A stretch of DNA of 64,000 nucleotides from Sphingobacteriaceae bacterium (GCA_947458875.1 CANGZD010000005.1:62001-126000); one strand, 5' to 3'. Positions 16,672-26,700 are shown, numbered from the stretch's first letter. Notes: generated by a model not told the origin, from the sequence alone. Program-made: numbers and translations.

Positions 16672-17436
16672 TTGAAAATATTTCCCTTATACGAAGGCTC
16701 CTACTCGGTAGATATCAGCAAAAAGTTTATTCCTTTTGATCCTGCCATTCATCAGGCCAAAGATCGTCCGGAATCTTTATTTGTGCATGTGCGCCCATTC
16801 CTCATCCAAACCAACAAAGATCTCATTCTGATTGATACCGGTTTGGGATACCATGATGCTTCCGGAGAACTTTTATTACATCAGCATATTCGGAAGGCGG
16901 GCTTTCAGCCTGAGGAGGTCAGTTTGGTTTTGATGTCGCATCTGCATTTCGATCATTCGGGTGGAATGGTGAATCACTGGGATTCAAAAATGGACTTAAG
17001 CTTTCCTCATGCCGAATACATCATTCAAAGAGGTGAATGGGAGAGTGCTTACAGTAAACCTTCAAAATCTTACCGGACGGATATTTTTGATATCCTTCAA
17101 CGGAGCGGCTGTATCCGATTTGTGGAGGGTAGTGGTCAACTCAACCATCAAATCAGATTTGAATTATGTGGCGGACACACCGAATTTCATCAGGTGTTTT
17201 TGATTCAGGAGGATGGGGAGACCTATTTCTTCGGGGGTGATGTGCTCCCAGAGCCAGAACAATTGATTCGTAAATTTATGGCCAAATATGATTTTGATCC
17301 AAGGCAAACCATGCAATTAAGAGAGGATTATGGCAAGAGGGCTGCCAACGAAAGTTGGACCTGTCTTTACTATCATGCCAAAACAAAAGCCATGAGCAAG
17401 GTGCTTTACGATGAGCAAGGCTTTCATCTGATATAA
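16672..17436 (+). CDS. MBL-fold metallo-hydrolase
   Basis: A 254-residue metallo-beta-lactamase-fold protein. The zinc motif is MSHLHFDHSGG (His90, His92, Asp94, His95), with further ligands in CGGHTEFHQ and FFGGDVLPEP. Similar proteins include quorum-quenching lactonases and general hydrolases, so the substrate is open. The start is TTG at 16672, which gives MKIFPLYEGSYSVD; no ATG precedes the conserved N-terminus. Confidence 0.88.
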   Translation: MKIFPLYEGSYSVDISKKFIPFDPAIHQAKDRPESLFVHVRPFLIQTNKDLILIDTGLGYHDASGELLLHQHIRKAGFQPEEVSLVLMSHLHFDHSGGMVNHWDSKMDLSFPHAEYIIQRGEWESAYSKPSKSYRTDIFDILQRSGCIRFVEGSGQLNHQIRFELCGGHTEFHQVFLIQEDGETYFFGGDVLPEPEQLIRKFMAKYDFDPRQTMQLREDYGKRAANESWTCLYYHAKTKAMSKVLYDEQGFHLI

Positions 17437-17439
17437 AAA

Positions 17440-17465
17440 AACCCTGCCTCTTTCGAAGCAGGGTT
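17440..17465. terminator. Bidirectional terminator between the MBL gene and the yceI gene
   Basis: Stem AACCCTGC / GCAGGGTT, loop CTCTTTCGAA; preceded by an A run and followed by TCTCTTT. Lies between convergent genes. Confidence 0.8.
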
Positions 17466-17485
17466 CTCTTTCAAGAATCTTTAAA

Positions 17486-18085
17486 TTACTTGCTAGCTAC
17501 CAAATTGATATCGATGGTAAATTCATCATCAATCGCTTTGTCGCCAATGCTGTCGAAAAAACTTTTTGAACCGTAACGGATATCGTATTTAGTACGATCT
17601 ACCTTTACGCCTTTTGCACTTGCAGTCAGGGTGTTGCCACTCATTGACATGCTGGCAGGGAAGCTAATTGCTTTGGTAATACCTTTGATGGTTAAGTTGC
17701 CACTGATGTTAACAGTACCGGCAGATGCAGGGCTTACTTTAGTAATTACGAAAGAAGAAGTAGGAAATTTCTCCACACCAAAGAAGTCGTCTGCTTTCAA
17801 GTGACCAACCAATTTATCGGCCCACTCGCCTTGTAAATCAGTACAAGTGATGGAGTTCATGTTGATGGAGAAACTTCCGTTTGATAATTTGCCATCATTC
17901 AGGTTCAAGGTACCGCCACTTAGTTTGATGTTGCCGCTGTGCTGGCCTGCCACTTTTTTACCGTTCCAGGCAATATTTGACTTTTGAACATCAACTTTAT
18001 AGCTGCTCTCTTTCACCGGATTGATGAATGACATCGATAAAAATGCAATGGTTACAATGCTTAAGGTTGAAATAATTCTTTTCAT
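17486..18085 (-). CDS. YceI family periplasmic lipid-binding protein
   Basis: A 199-residue secreted protein with a signal peptide (MKRIISTLSIVTIAFLSMS) and a YceI-type lipocalin-like beta barrel: YKVDVQKSNIAWNGKKVAGQHSGNIKLSGG at the start, LKADDFFGVEKFPTSSFVIT, and GNLTIKGITKAISFPA in the middle. Family members bind isoprenoid lipids such as polyisoprenoid quinones. The role here is unknown. Convergent with the MBL gene. Confidence 0.92.
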   Translation of the reverse strand: MKRIISTLSIVTIAFLSMSFINPVKESSYKVDVQKSNIAWNGKKVAGQHSGNIKLSGGTLNLNDGKLSNGSFSINMNSITCTDLQGEWADKLVGHLKADDFFGVEKFPTSSFVITKVSPASAGTVNISGNLTIKGITKAISFPASMSMSGNTLTASAKGVKVDRTKYDIRYGSKSFFDSIGDKAIDDEFTIDINLVASK

Positions 18086-18177
18086 GTTTGATTAATTGAT
18101 TAATAAACGAATATACAATAAAATAAATAGATGTTTGAACACGTATTTAGAATTGACTGGAAATTGACACAATGAAA

Positions 18178-18207
18178 TAAAAAAGGTGGCAGGAATTACT
18201 GCCACCT
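18178..18207 (-). terminator. Terminator after gcvP
   Basis: Stem AGGTGGCAG / CTGCCACCT with loop GAATTA. On the minus strand it is followed by TTTTTTTATTT, 26 bp past the gcvP stop. Confidence 0.9.
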
Positions 18208-18232
18208 AATCTGATCTTTTTTTGTTATTATT

Positions 18233-21118
18233 TTACGATACGCTCGCCTCTGCGTAGCTTTCAATAGATGGACAAGCGCAAATGAGCGTACGATCGCCAT
18301 GGGTATCATTAACCCGGCCAACAGAAGGCCAAAACTTGTTTTCTGCCACATATTGCAATGGGAAAGCCGCTTTTTGCCGGGTATATGGTTTGTCCCACTC
18401 ATTCCCTGTAACTACGGCCGATGTATGTGGGGCGTTTTTCAGCGGATTGTTCTGACGGTCTGATAATCCTTTTTCAACATCATCAATTTCATACCTGATC
18501 GCAATCATGGCGTCGCAAAAACGATCCAATTCATGCTTAGGTTCAGATTCGGTTGGTTCTACCATCAGCGTACCAGCCACCGGGAAGGAAACAGTTGGCG
18601 CATGGAAACCGTAATCCATCAAACGTTTGGCAATATCGGTTACTTCAATGCCGAAATTTTTGAATGCTCGGCAGTCTAAGATCATTTCATGCGCACAACG
18701 GCCGTTGGCGCCGGCATATAAAACTGGATAATGTGCTTCTAAGCGTACTTTGATATAATTGGCATTCAATATCGCTATTTTGGTGGCTTCTGTTAAACCT
18801 TCACCACCCATCATTGAAATATATGCATGAGAAATGAGCAGGATAGAGGCAGAACCCCATGGTGCAGCGGAAACTGCAGGGATTGACTTTTCTCCACCAA
18901 TTTTTACGACGCTATGTCCCGGAAGGAAAGGTACCAAGTGCTTGGCCACACCAATTGGGCCCATACCAGGGCCGCCACCACCGTGAGGGATACAGAAAGT
19001 CTTGTGTAAATTCAGGTGACAAACATCGGCACCAATGGCAGCCGGGCTGGTTAAGCCCACTTGAGCATTCATATTGGCACCATCCATGTAAACCTGCCCA
19101 CCATGCTGATGGATGATTTCGCAAATCTCGATGATCGATTCCTCAAATACGCCATGTGTAGACGGATAGGTAACCATCAAACAAGATAGATTTTTACTAT
19201 GTTCTTCGGCTTTTGCTTTTAAATCAGCGACATCAATATTTCCTTTTTCATCGCAAGCCACCACTACAATCTGCATGCCTGCCATCGCAGCCGAAGCAGG
19301 GTTGGTGCCATGTGCCGAGGATGGAATCAATGCTACATTACGGTGACCTTCTCCACGATCAATGTGGTAGGCTCTGATGACCATTAAGCCTGCATATTCG
19401 CCCTGAGCACCTGCATTAGGCTGTAAACTCATGGCGGCAAAACCGGTAATTTCACTTAACCATCGGTTCAGCTCGTCAAAAATTTGCATGTAGCCACCCA
19501 CCTGATCTGCAGGAGCAAAAGGGTGGATTTTGCCAAATTCAGCCCAGGTTACCGGAATCATTTCGGTAGTGGCATTTAGTTTCATGGTACATGAACCTAA
19601 AGCGATCATCGAATGACACAGGGAAAGATCTTTGGCTTCGAGCGATTTGATATAACGCAGCATCTCATGCTCCGAATGGTAAGAATTAAATACCTGATGA
19701 CTGAGATAAGCTGATTTACGGCTTAGTTCTGCGGGGTATTGTGCTTTTACTTCAGCACTCAGACCCTGGATGTTGATGTCATGAGCCGTTTTACCTTTTA
19801 CTTTGGCAAAAATTCTGGCCAAGGTCTCAATGTCTTCCAAACGGGTGGTTTCATCGATGGTAATACTCACGCTCGAGCCATGATAATGCAGGTTGATCTC
19901 ATGGTTCAACGCTTCAGCATGAATGGCATCCACTAATTCTCCCAAGTCTAAATTCAATGTATCGAAGTAGTGTTTGTTTTCTTGTTGATAGCCCAATTCT
20001 TTTAAGGCTTTATCCAGTACTACCGTTAAGCCGTGAATACGTTCTGCAATTGCTTTTAATCCTTTGGGGCCATGATAAGCGGCGTACATGCCGGCCATGA
20101 TGGCCAAAAGTGCTTGAGCAGTACAAATATTGGAGGTTGCCTTATCACGACGGATATGCTGCTCACGTGTTTGTAAAGCCATACGCAAGGCATAATTTCC
20201 GGCAGAATCGATGGTTACTCCGATGATCCGACCTGGCATGGAACGTTTGTATTCTTCTTTTGTTGCGAAGAAAGCAGCATGAGGGCCGCCAAATCCCATT
20301 GGAATTCCAAAGCGTTGCGATGAGCCAACCACAATATCTGCACCCCATTCTCCCGGAGGAGTGAGTAAGGTGAGACTCATCAAGTCGGCCACGACGGTTA
20401 ATTTTATATCTTTTTCTTGTGCTTTTTTAGCAAAATCACGGTAATCGTAAACGTTTCCGTTTCCGGCCGGGTATTGAATGATCGCCCCGAACATCTGATC
20501 GTTCAATTCAACCTTGCGGTGATCGCCAATTTCTAACTGGATGCCATAAGGAGCAGATCGAGTACGTAAAATATCAATGGTTTGAGGGTAAACTTCTTCA
20601 GAAACAAAGAAAACCTTGGCATCATCATTTTTTCGCAGGCTGTATTGCATACACATGGCTTCTGCCGCTGCCGTTCCTTCATCTAACAAAGAAGCATTTG
20701 CAATTTCCATCCCGGTGAGGTCAATTACCATGGTTTGGTAATTGAGCAGGGCTTGTAACCTGCCTTGAGCAATTTCTGCCTGATAGGGCGTGTATTGGGT
20801 ATACCATCCCGGATTTTCCAATATATTTCGCTGGATCACACCTGGAACAATCACATCGGTATAACCTTGGCCAATAAAGGATTTAAAGACTTTATTTTTC
20901 GAAGCTGTTTGCTTCAAATTGTTTAAATAATCGAATTCACTTTGTGGTTGAGGAAGCTGCAGCCCTTGTTTCAAACGAATATTGGCGGGAACAGTTTGTT
21001 CGATCAATTCGTCGATTGTTTTTACGCCAACTGCCTTCAGCATGCCCTCGGTAGCAGAGGCATCGGGGGCAATGTGTCTGTTTTTAAATTCTTCCTGATA
21101 GTTTACGTTGATGCTCAT
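18233..21118 (-). CDS. gcvP: Glycine dehydrogenase (decarboxylating), P protein
   Basis: The PLP-dependent P protein of the glycine cleavage system, 961 residues, which is the full single-chain form (GcvP1 and P2 fused). The N-terminal half has [27 protein letters not shown]. The C-terminal half has the PLP lysine in [16 protein letters not shown] (Lys near 706) and glycine-rich phosphate-binding segments. It transfers an aminomethyl group to the lipoyl arm of the H protein, which links it to lipA. A TAACTTTG element lies 26 nt upstream. gcvT and gcvH are not adjacent. I saw no glycine riboswitch in the leader, which is too short for one. Confidence 0.98.
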   Translation of the reverse strand: MSINVNYQEEFKNRHIAPDASATEGMLKAVGVKTIDELIEQTVPANIRLKQGLQLPQPQSEFDYLNNLKQTASKNKVFKSFIGQGYTDVIVPGVIQRNILENPGWYTQYTPYQAEIAQGRLQALLNYQTMVIDLTGMEIANASLLDEGTAAAEAMCMQYSLRKNDDAKVFFVSEEVYPQTIDILRTRSAPYGIQLEIGDHRKVELNDQMFGAIIQYPAGNGNVYDYRDFAKKAQEKDIKLTVVADLMSLTLLTPPGEWGADIVVGSSQRFGIPMGFGGPHAAFFATKEEYKRSMPGRIIGVTIDSAGNYALRMALQTREQHIRRDKATSNICTAQALLAIMAGMYAAYHGPKGLKAIAERIHGLTVVLDKALKELGYQQENKHYFDTLNLDLGELVDAIHAEALNHEINLHYHGSSVSITIDETTRLEDIETLARIFAKVKGKTAHDINIQGLSAEVKAQYPAELSRKSAYLSHQVFNSYHSEHEMLRYIKSLEAKDLSLCHSMIALGSCTMKLNATTEMIPVTWAEFGKIHPFAPADQVGGYMQIFDELNRWLSEITGFAAMSLQPNAGAQGEYAGLMVIRAYHIDRGEGHRNVALIPSSAHGTNPASAAMAGMQIVVVACDEKGNIDVADLKAKAEEHSKNLSCLMVTYPSTHGVFEESIIEICEIIHQHGGQVYMDGANMNAQVGLTSPAAIGADVCHLNLHKTFCIPHGGGGPGMGPIGVAKHLVPFLPGHSVVKIGGEKSIPAVSAAPWGSASILLISHAYISMMGGEGLTEATKIAILNANYIKVRLEAHYPVLYAGANGRCAHEMILDCRAFKNFGIEVTDIAKRLMDYGFHAPTVSFPVAGTLMVEPTESEPKHELDRFCDAMIAIRYEIDDVEKGLSDRQNNPLKNAPHTSAVVTGNEWDKPYTRQKAAFPLQYVAENKFWPSVGRVNDTHGDRTLICACPSIESYAEASVS

Positions 21119-21144
21119 GTAAATTGCGAAATTATATGATGCTG

Positions 21145-21152
21145 CAAAGTTA
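21145..21152 (-). promoter_or_regulatory. -7 promoter element for gcvP
   Basis: Minus-strand TAACTTTG, 26 nt before the gcvP ATG. Confidence 0.5.
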
Positions 21153-21228
21153 ATATTTTAGGCGCTCAATGTGATGGGAACAAGCACCTAATTGTGCCCT
21201 TTGAAAGTAAAATTTTACACAATTTTTT

Positions 21229-21948
21229 TTAAGCTTTCAGCTGATACAAATAACGCTGTATAGTATTCTCCATTCCGAGGTAAAGGCAATCGCAAACAAG
21301 GGCATGTCCGATGCTTACTTCCTGTAAATCAGTCACATTTTGCGCAAAATAACGCAGATTGTTTAGATCAAGGTCGTGGCCAGCGTTCAATCCGATTCCG
21401 AGTTCTTTTGCTAAAATGGACGCATCCTGGTAAGGTTTAATAGCCGATGTTTTATTATGTTGAAAATTTTGGGCATAAGCCTCGGTGTATAACTCAATCC
21501 GGTCGGTACCTGTGGAAGCGGCAGCCTCAACCATTTTTAAGTCAGGATCGACAAAAATGGATACCCGTATTCCTGCTGATTTGAATTCAGCGATGATATC
21601 TTTTAAAAACGCTTGATGTTTTATGGTGTCCCAGCCGTGGTTGGAAGTTAGCTGTCCGGTGGCATCTGGAACCAGGGTCACTTGAGTAGGTTTATTGTCT
21701 AAAACCAGTTTTACAAATTTTTCTTCCCTTGGATTTCCTTCAATATTAAATTCGGTAGTGATGATTTCCTTTAGCTCATAAACATCGCGGTAGCGGATGT
21801 GTCTTTCATCAGGTCTGGGATGTACGGTAATTCCCTGTGCCCCGAAGCGTTCTGCATCTTTTGCAACCTGAATCAGATTGGGATTGTTGCTTCCTCTTGA
21901 ATTGCGGATGGTTGCAAACTTGTTGATGTTCACCGAAAGTTTTGTCAT
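21229..21948 (-). CDS. pdxJ: Pyridoxine 5'-phosphate synthase
   Basis: Last enzyme of the DXP-dependent vitamin B6 pathway, condensing 1-deoxyxylulose 5-phosphate with amino-acetone phosphate. It has 239 residues with clear PdxJ landmarks: LSVNINKFATIRNSRG at the N-terminus, GAQGITVHPRPDERHIR, TLVPDATGQLTSNHGW, and GIGLNAGHDLDLNN. The PLP made is used by gcvP and kbl. A TATTTTTG element stands 4 nt before the ATG. Confidence 0.97.
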   Translation of the reverse strand: MTKLSVNINKFATIRNSRGSNNPNLIQVAKDAERFGAQGITVHPRPDERHIRYRDVYELKEIITTEFNIEGNPREEKFVKLVLDNKPTQVTLVPDATGQLTSNHGWDTIKHQAFLKDIIAEFKSAGIRVSIFVDPDLKMVEAAASTGTDRIELYTEAYAQNFQHNKTSAIKPYQDASILAKELGIGLNAGHDLDLNNLRYFAQNVTDLQEVSIGHALVCDCLYLGMENTIQRYLYQLKA

Positions 21949-21952
21949 GCTT

Positions 21953-21960
21953 CAAAAATA
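21953..21960 (-). promoter_or_regulatory. -7 promoter element for pdxJ
   Basis: Minus-strand TATTTTTG, then AAGC, then the pdxJ ATG; same 4-nt spacing as lipA, ribH and tatD, predicting a leaderless mRNA. Confidence 0.6.
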
Positions 21961-22003
21961 ACAAAGCTGCTTTTTAATCGTGTAATTTTAAGATAATAAA
22001 GCA

Positions 22004-22034
22004 AAAGGCCGCTCGGTTTTCCGAAACGGCCTTT
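22004..22034 (-). terminator. Terminator after the OmpA/TSP3 gene
   Basis: Outer stem AAAGGCCG / CGGCCTTT with an inner TCGG-TTTT-CCGA hairpin, 22 bp past the stop. The U tract on the minus strand is short (TTTT). Confidence 0.65.
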
Positions 22035-22055
22035 CACACCACTAACCACCAACCA

Positions 22056-24671
22056 TTAGTTCACCTTAAACTCAACCCTTCTGTTTTTCTGACGACCCTG
22101 AGGTGTTTTATTGCTTGCAATAGGTTTAGTACTGCCATAACCAACCGCAGCGATACGGCTAGGATCAACACCCGCATCAGTTAAATAGTTTTTCACCGCC
22201 TGAGCCCGTTTAATACTCAAGATTTTATTGGATGCTGGTTTTCCCACATTATCAGTATGACCGGAAAGGATGAGCGTTAACTCCGGACGTTTTACCATCA
22301 ATGCGGCCAGTTCATCTAAACTGTCGTATGAATAGGCTTTGATTACCGATTTACCGGTTTCAAATTGAAGGTCGGCTACCGCAGTAAAGATGATTTTCTC
22401 TTCCACTTTGCTTAATACAGGTTTTTCGGTAACCGGACATCCGCTATTGGAGGCTGGTCCAACCTGATCGATACATTTATCGTCTTTATCTGATACACCG
22501 TCTCCATCTTTATCCGGACAGCCTTTACTGGATAATGGGCCAGGAATTTCCGGACAAGCATCTTCGCTGTCACCAATACCGTCTCCATCTTTATCCGGGC
22601 AGCCTTTGAGCGCCAATGGTCCAGGAATCGTTGGACAAGCATCCTGACTGTCTAAAATACCATCTTTATCAGTATCAGGACATCCTTTGGACATCAGTGG
22701 TCCCGCTGCATCCGGACAGGCGTCTTCATCGTCAGCAATACCATCATTATCGCGGTCGGGGCAACCTTTCAGCGCCAAACTACCTGCCAGTTCAGGACAA
22801 CGGTCCTCTGCATCGGTAATACCATCTTTGTCTTTATCCGGACAACCTCTCAATGCAGCTGTACCAGCCAGGTCAGGGCAAAGGTCATCGCGATCTGTAA
22901 TGCCATCCGCATCTCTATCTGGACAGCCTTTGGCATCGCGGCTTCCTGGCAGCGTTGGACATAAGTCTTCCTTGTCGGCAATGCCGTCGCCATCGGCATC
23001 AGGGCAACCCTGTGCGGCAATGGTTCCAGGAATCGTAGGACAATTATCTCCGTTATCAGCTATACCATCTCCGTCGGTGTCTGGGCAACCATGAGTTTTT
23101 TCAGGACCGGCCAAAGCAGGGCAGGCATCGTCTTTATCGGGAATACCGTCTTTATCCACATCGGGCCAAGGACAGCCATCATTTTCTTTTGGACCGGCTA
23201 CTTTAGGACATTTATCTAACTTATCGCTGATATGATCGCCGTCACGGTCGCTGATCCGTTTTTTACCAATGGATAAATTAATACCGGCATATAGATTGAT
23301 TGAAGTCCATTTACCAATGCCGATGGCACCACCAATGTCGTCCGTTCCAATAAAAAATCCACCGGTTCGAGTAGCCAAACCAATATTAGTTTTTTTGTAT
23401 CGCGATGAATAGGTAATGGGGACTGCGATTTCGTAGGATGGCTTTTCAATTCGTGGATGTATGGAAAGCATCATCCCATTGGGATCAATGGCATCTGTTT
23501 TTTTAGACATACCATTCATGTAATTGGCAGCCACATAAAAATTCTTGGCAACTTTTACATCCAGGTTCATGTTTAGGCGTGTGGGTAATTTTGAACGGTA
23601 GTTCAGGGTGGAGCTTACCGAAGCCGGCCCGTAAACATTGATCAATGACTGTTCCAGATCTGCCGGATCGAAACTTAAGACATCCGCCTCCGACCACTCG
23701 TGATAAGGTGCGTGATTTAAACCAATTGTTTTGCCTTTAGAATAAGTAATAGAGCCCATGTCTGTAATAGAAAAACCAAATTTTAGGGCGTATTGCGGTA
23801 CCGAATTGTCACTGAGTACTTTACCATCTACTTCGTATCGGTAATTGGCAAATTTGGGTCTGAATTCGTATTCAAAACCTAAATCGGCACCAAAACCTTG
23901 ACCTCTGCTATTAGCAAGATTTCTCATGGTCAGGGTATAGTTGGCAGGGTCGAGCAGTTTGCCATCAGATACTTTAGAGCTAATGTTCACTCCAGTGGTT
24001 GCTACCGTCTTGTAAGTCATTTTATCAATAATTGAAATATTGGTTTGATTGCTACTCACCCGTGCATTGCCCACTCCCCACAAGTATTTTCCGGTGGCAC
24101 CAGCTTTTACTACGTGTTTTCCGGTATTTAGCAAATTGCGGGCATAGGTAAAACCTGCTTCACCAAACATATTGCCACTCAGATCAAATGAAGCGTCTGG
24201 GATATTCTGAAACTGATCTGTGTTTTGTAAACCTTTAGTCAGGATGGGCATCAATGCTTCTGATACATTGCCTGCATTAAACAACATTCTCACCCTGCTA
24301 CTGAATCCGAAACTTTGACTTTTGCCTAAAGAAGCTACAAAAGAAGGTAATCGGGTTTCGATACCGAAGTCCAGATTTTTGTTTTTACCATTGAGTTGTA
24401 TCTCCAGCAAATCGTCAAATTCTCCATTGTTTTGTACCACCTGAACAATTTTAGGAATGGATTTCAACTTGCCATAATCATTGGCTAGGTAAAGACTACC
24501 TGACATCAGGTTGATTTGTAGTCTTTGTTTTGAATCGGCAATTTTTGCCGGATTAAAATAAATGGAATTAATCGGCGAATAATTACTGTTGTTGAGCAGG
24601 CTGTAACCCTGCCCGTAGGAAAATGTCTGGCTGAGGCAAAGGAGCACCAAGACGGGATAGATCTTTTTCAT
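22056..24671 (-). CDS. OmpA-family outer-membrane protein with ten thrombospondin type-3 repeats
   Basis: An 871-residue protein. A signal peptide (residues 1-20) precedes a large N-terminal domain (about 21-460) rich in beta strands, like the DUF5723-type outer-membrane beta-barrel. Then come ten tandem calcium-binding type-3 repeats (about 465-743; unit of about 27-28 residues with core DxDxDGIxDxxDxCP and spacer xxGCP). The C-terminus is an OmpA peptidoglycan-binding domain (DLQFETGKSVIKAYS, SGHTDNVG, NKILSIKRAQAV, GYGSTKPIASN, RRVEFKVN). It probably anchors the outer membrane to peptidoglycan through a stiff calcium-loaded linker. Its ligand is unknown. Confidence 0.93.
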   Translation of the reverse strand: MKKIYPVLVLLCLSQTFSYGQGYSLLNNSNYSPINSIYFNPAKIADSKQRLQINLMSGSLYLANDYGKLKSIPKIVQVVQNNGEFDDLLEIQLNGKNKNLDFGIETRLPSFVASLGKSQSFGFSSRVRMLFNAGNVSEALMPILTKGLQNTDQFQNIPDASFDLSGNMFGEAGFTYARNLLNTGKHVVKAGATGKYLWGVGNARVSSNQTNISIIDKMTYKTVATTGVNISSKVSDGKLLDPANYTLTMRNLANSRGQGFGADLGFEYEFRPKFANYRYEVDGKVLSDNSVPQYALKFGFSITDMGSITYSKGKTIGLNHAPYHEWSEADVLSFDPADLEQSLINVYGPASVSSTLNYRSKLPTRLNMNLDVKVAKNFYVAANYMNGMSKKTDAIDPNGMMLSIHPRIEKPSYEIAVPITYSSRYKKTNIGLATRTGGFFIGTDDIGGAIGIGKWTSINLYAGINLSIGKKRISDRDGDHISDKLDKCPKVAGPKENDGCPWPDVDKDGIPDKDDACPALAGPEKTHGCPDTDGDGIADNGDNCPTIPGTIAAQGCPDADGDGIADKEDLCPTLPGSRDAKGCPDRDADGITDRDDLCPDLAGTAALRGCPDKDKDGITDAEDRCPELAGSLALKGCPDRDNDGIADDEDACPDAAGPLMSKGCPDTDKDGILDSQDACPTIPGPLALKGCPDKDGDGIGDSEDACPEIPGPLSSKGCPDKDGDGVSDKDDKCIDQVGPASNSGCPVTEKPVLSKVEEKIIFTAVADLQFETGKSVIKAYSYDSLDELAALMVKRPELTLILSGHTDNVGKPASNKILSIKRAQAVKNYLTDAGVDPSRIAAVGYGSTKPIASNKTPQGRQKNRRVEFKVN
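22445..23279 (-). repeat. Tandem repeats of about 84 bp coding for TSP type-3 units
   Basis: Ten consecutive in-frame units within the OmpA-family gene, each coding for a DxDxDGIxDxxDxCP calcium loop and a GCP ending. Boundaries are approximate. The DNA copies have diverged, but some neighbours (for example the last two or three) remain close to each other. Confidence 0.88.
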
Positions 24672-24762
24672 AAATAATGTTATTTGGTTAATAAATAAGT
24701 ATGAGCTATGTTTTATTAAGCAATAACGTAGGATGGATCTATTAAAGTATCTAACTAAAAAT

Positions 24763-24798
24763 AAAAAGGGGGTGGAAACTTTGTCCCACCCCCTTTTT
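24763..24798 (-). terminator. Terminator after ahcY
   Basis: Stem AAAAAGGGGGTGG / CCACCCCCTTTTT. On the minus strand the T run follows the stem, 20 bp past the ahcY stop. Confidence 0.9.
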
Positions 24799-24817
24799 AA
24801 AGAAAAAGTTTGTTTTA

Positions 24818-26137
24818 TTAGTAACGGTATTCGTCAGATTTGAACGGACCGTTAACAGCAACTCCAATGTATTCAGCCTGATGTGGTTCTAAAACATCAA
24901 GTTCAACACCAATTTTTCCTAAGTGTAAACGAGCTACTTTTTCGTCTAATTCTTTAGGTAAGGTATATACTTTGTTTTCGTATTTACCAGGGTTTTGCCA
25001 TAATTCTAATTGTGCAATTGTTTGATTGGTAAATGAAGCCGACATTACAAATGAAGGGTGACCAGTGGCACAACCCAAATTCACCAAGCGACCTTCTGCT
25101 AAAACAATTACATCTTTACCGTCGATGGTATATTTGTCTACCTGTGGTTTAATTTCCACTTTGGTATGGCCATAATTCTTGTTCAACCAAGCCATATCAA
25201 TTTCATTATCAAAGTGGCCGATGTTACATACGATGGCTTTATCTTTCAAGCTTTTGAAGTGTTCGCCACGAACAATGTCGCAGTTACCGGTGGCAGTAAC
25301 CACGATATCTGCTTCTTTAACGGCATCAGCAAATTTCTTCACTTCGTAGCCTTCCATAGCGGCTTGTAAGGCGCAAATTGGATCAATCTCGGTAACGATA
25401 ACACGTACACCTGAATTTTTCAGAGAGTCGGCAGAACCTTTACCCACATCGCCATAACCTGCAACCACAGCCACTTTACCGGCCATCATTACATCGGTGG
25501 CACGGCGAATAGCATCTACTAATGATTCGCGACAGCCATATTTATTATCAAATTTTGATTTGGTAACTGAGTCGTTCACATTGATGGCAGGAAGGTGCAA
25601 GGTGCCGTTCTTCATGCGCTCATACAAACGAAGTACACCGGTAGTGGTTTCTTCTGACAAACCTTTAATTCCTGAAATCAATTCAGGATAATTATCAAAA
25701 ACCATATTGGTTAAATCACCGCCATCATCTAAAATCATATTTAATGGCTGACGGTCTGCACCAAAGAACAAAGTTTGTTCAATGCACCAGTCGAACTCTT
25801 CTGCATTCATCCCCTTCCAGGCGTACACTGAAATACCGGCAGCGGCAATAGCGGCAGCGGCATGATCTTGGGTAGAAAAAATATTACATGATGACCAGGT
25901 TACTTCTGCACCCAGTTCTACCAAGGTTTCAATTAATACGGCAGTTTGGATGGTCATGTGCAAGCAGCCGGCAATGCGGGCACCTTTGAGTGGTTTAGAG
26001 GCTCCGTATTCTTTACGAAGGGCCATTAAACCTGGCATTTCTGCTTCTGCTAACTGGATTTCTTTGCGACCCCATTCGGCCAGGGAGATGTCCTTTACTT
26101 TGAAAGGAACATAAGTTTTCGTCTCTACTGATGACAT
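24818..26137 (-). CDS. ahcY: Adenosylhomocysteinase
   Basis: NAD-dependent enzyme that splits S-adenosylhomocysteine to adenosine and homocysteine, keeping methylation running. It has 439 residues. Landmarks are the [16 protein letters not shown] segment, the NAD-binding [39 protein letters not shown], and the C-terminal KSDEYRY. SAM-dependent enzymes of this window (RlmD, LipA) have different by-products; only RlmD makes SAH. TAAATTTG lies 26 nt upstream. Confidence 0.98.
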   Translation of the reverse strand: MSSVETKTYVPFKVKDISLAEWGRKEIQLAEAEMPGLMALRKEYGASKPLKGARIAGCLHMTIQTAVLIETLVELGAEVTWSSCNIFSTQDHAAAAIAAAGISVYAWKGMNAEEFDWCIEQTLFFGADRQPLNMILDDGGDLTNMVFDNYPELISGIKGLSEETTTGVLRLYERMKNGTLHLPAINVNDSVTKSKFDNKYGCRESLVDAIRRATDVMMAGKVAVVAGYGDVGKGSADSLKNSGVRVIVTEIDPICALQAAMEGYEVKKFADAVKEADIVVTATGNCDIVRGEHFKSLKDKAIVCNIGHFDNEIDMAWLNKNYGHTKVEIKPQVDKYTIDGKDVIVLAEGRLVNLGCATGHPSFVMSASFTNQTIAQLELWQNPGKYENKVYTLPKELDEKVARLHLGKIGVELDVLEPHQAEYIGVAVNGPFKSDEYRY

Positions 26138-26163
26138 AGTTTTTTGATTTTAAGTTTGAATGA

Positions 26164-26171
26164 CAAATTTA
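26164..26171 (-). promoter_or_regulatory. -7 promoter element for ahcY
   Basis: Minus-strand TAAATTTG, 26 nt before the ahcY ATG. The ahcY and bacilliredoxin promoters are back to back. Confidence 0.5.
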
Positions 26172-26258
26172 CGTAATAATCGGCTAAAATTGAAGTCAAG
26201 GCTTTGTAAATTAAGCAACGTCTGTGCTCATTAGGTAAGCTGAATCGTTCATAATTTG

Positions 26259-26266
26259 TATTTTTG
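26259..26266 (+). promoter_or_regulatory. -7 promoter element for the bacilliredoxin gene
   Basis: TATTTTTG, 20 nt before the ATG at 26287. Confidence 0.5.
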
Positions 26267-26286
26267 CACAAATAAATACTACAAAT

Positions 26287-26697
26287 ATGTATCCAGAATA
26301 TTTAGTAGCGCCCATGCGTGAAGAGTTAACCAAAGTAGGTTTTAAAGAATTAAAAACCGCTGCTGAAGTAGATGATGCCATAAAAAGTGAGGGTACTGCC
26401 CTGGTGGTGGTCAATTCGGTTTGCGGTTGTGCCGCAGCTAATGCAAGACCTGGTGTAAGAATGGCGGTGAACAATACCAAGAAGCCAGATCATTTGTTGA
26501 CTGTTTTTGCCGGTATGGAAAAAGATGCTGTGGATCAGGCTCGAGCTCACATGTTGCCTTTTCCACCCTCATCGCCCGCTATCGCATTATTCAAAAACGG
26601 TGAATTGGTACATATGATTGAACGTCATCAAATTGAAGGTAGAAGTGCCGAACTCATAGCCGATAACCTGGCTGCTGCATTCGAGCAGTACTGCTAA
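26287..26697 (+). CDS. BrxA/BrxB family bacilliredoxin
   Basis: A 136-residue protein of the UPF0403/YphP-YqiW family. The redox motif CGC (Cys46-Cys48 in NSVCGCAAANARPGV) is diagnostic. In Bacillus these proteins remove bacillithiol from S-bacillithiolated proteins. Together with ytxJ at 1808 it suggests the organism uses bacillithiol as its low-molecular-weight thiol. Assignment to BrxA versus BrxB is not possible by eye. Confidence 0.93.
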   Translation: MYPEYLVAPMREELTKVGFKELKTAAEVDDAIKSEGTALVVVNSVCGCAAANARPGVRMAVNNTKKPDHLLTVFAGMEKDAVDQARAHMLPFPPSSPAIALFKNGELVHMIERHQIEGRSAELIADNLAAAFEQYC

Positions 26698-26700
26698 AAG

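Noticed and set aside
21119-21228. Glycine riboswitch upstream of gcvP
   Set aside because: The predicted leader is about 20 nt, too short for the aptamer, and no matching hairpins were found.
22616-23094. Long plus-strand open frames over the TSP3 region
   Set aside because: They are antisense shadows of the repeated calcium-loop codons in the real minus-strand gene.
26138-26286. SAH riboswitch before ahcY
   Set aside because: The ahcY-side leader is about 20 nt, and the rest is the divergent bacilliredoxin promoter.
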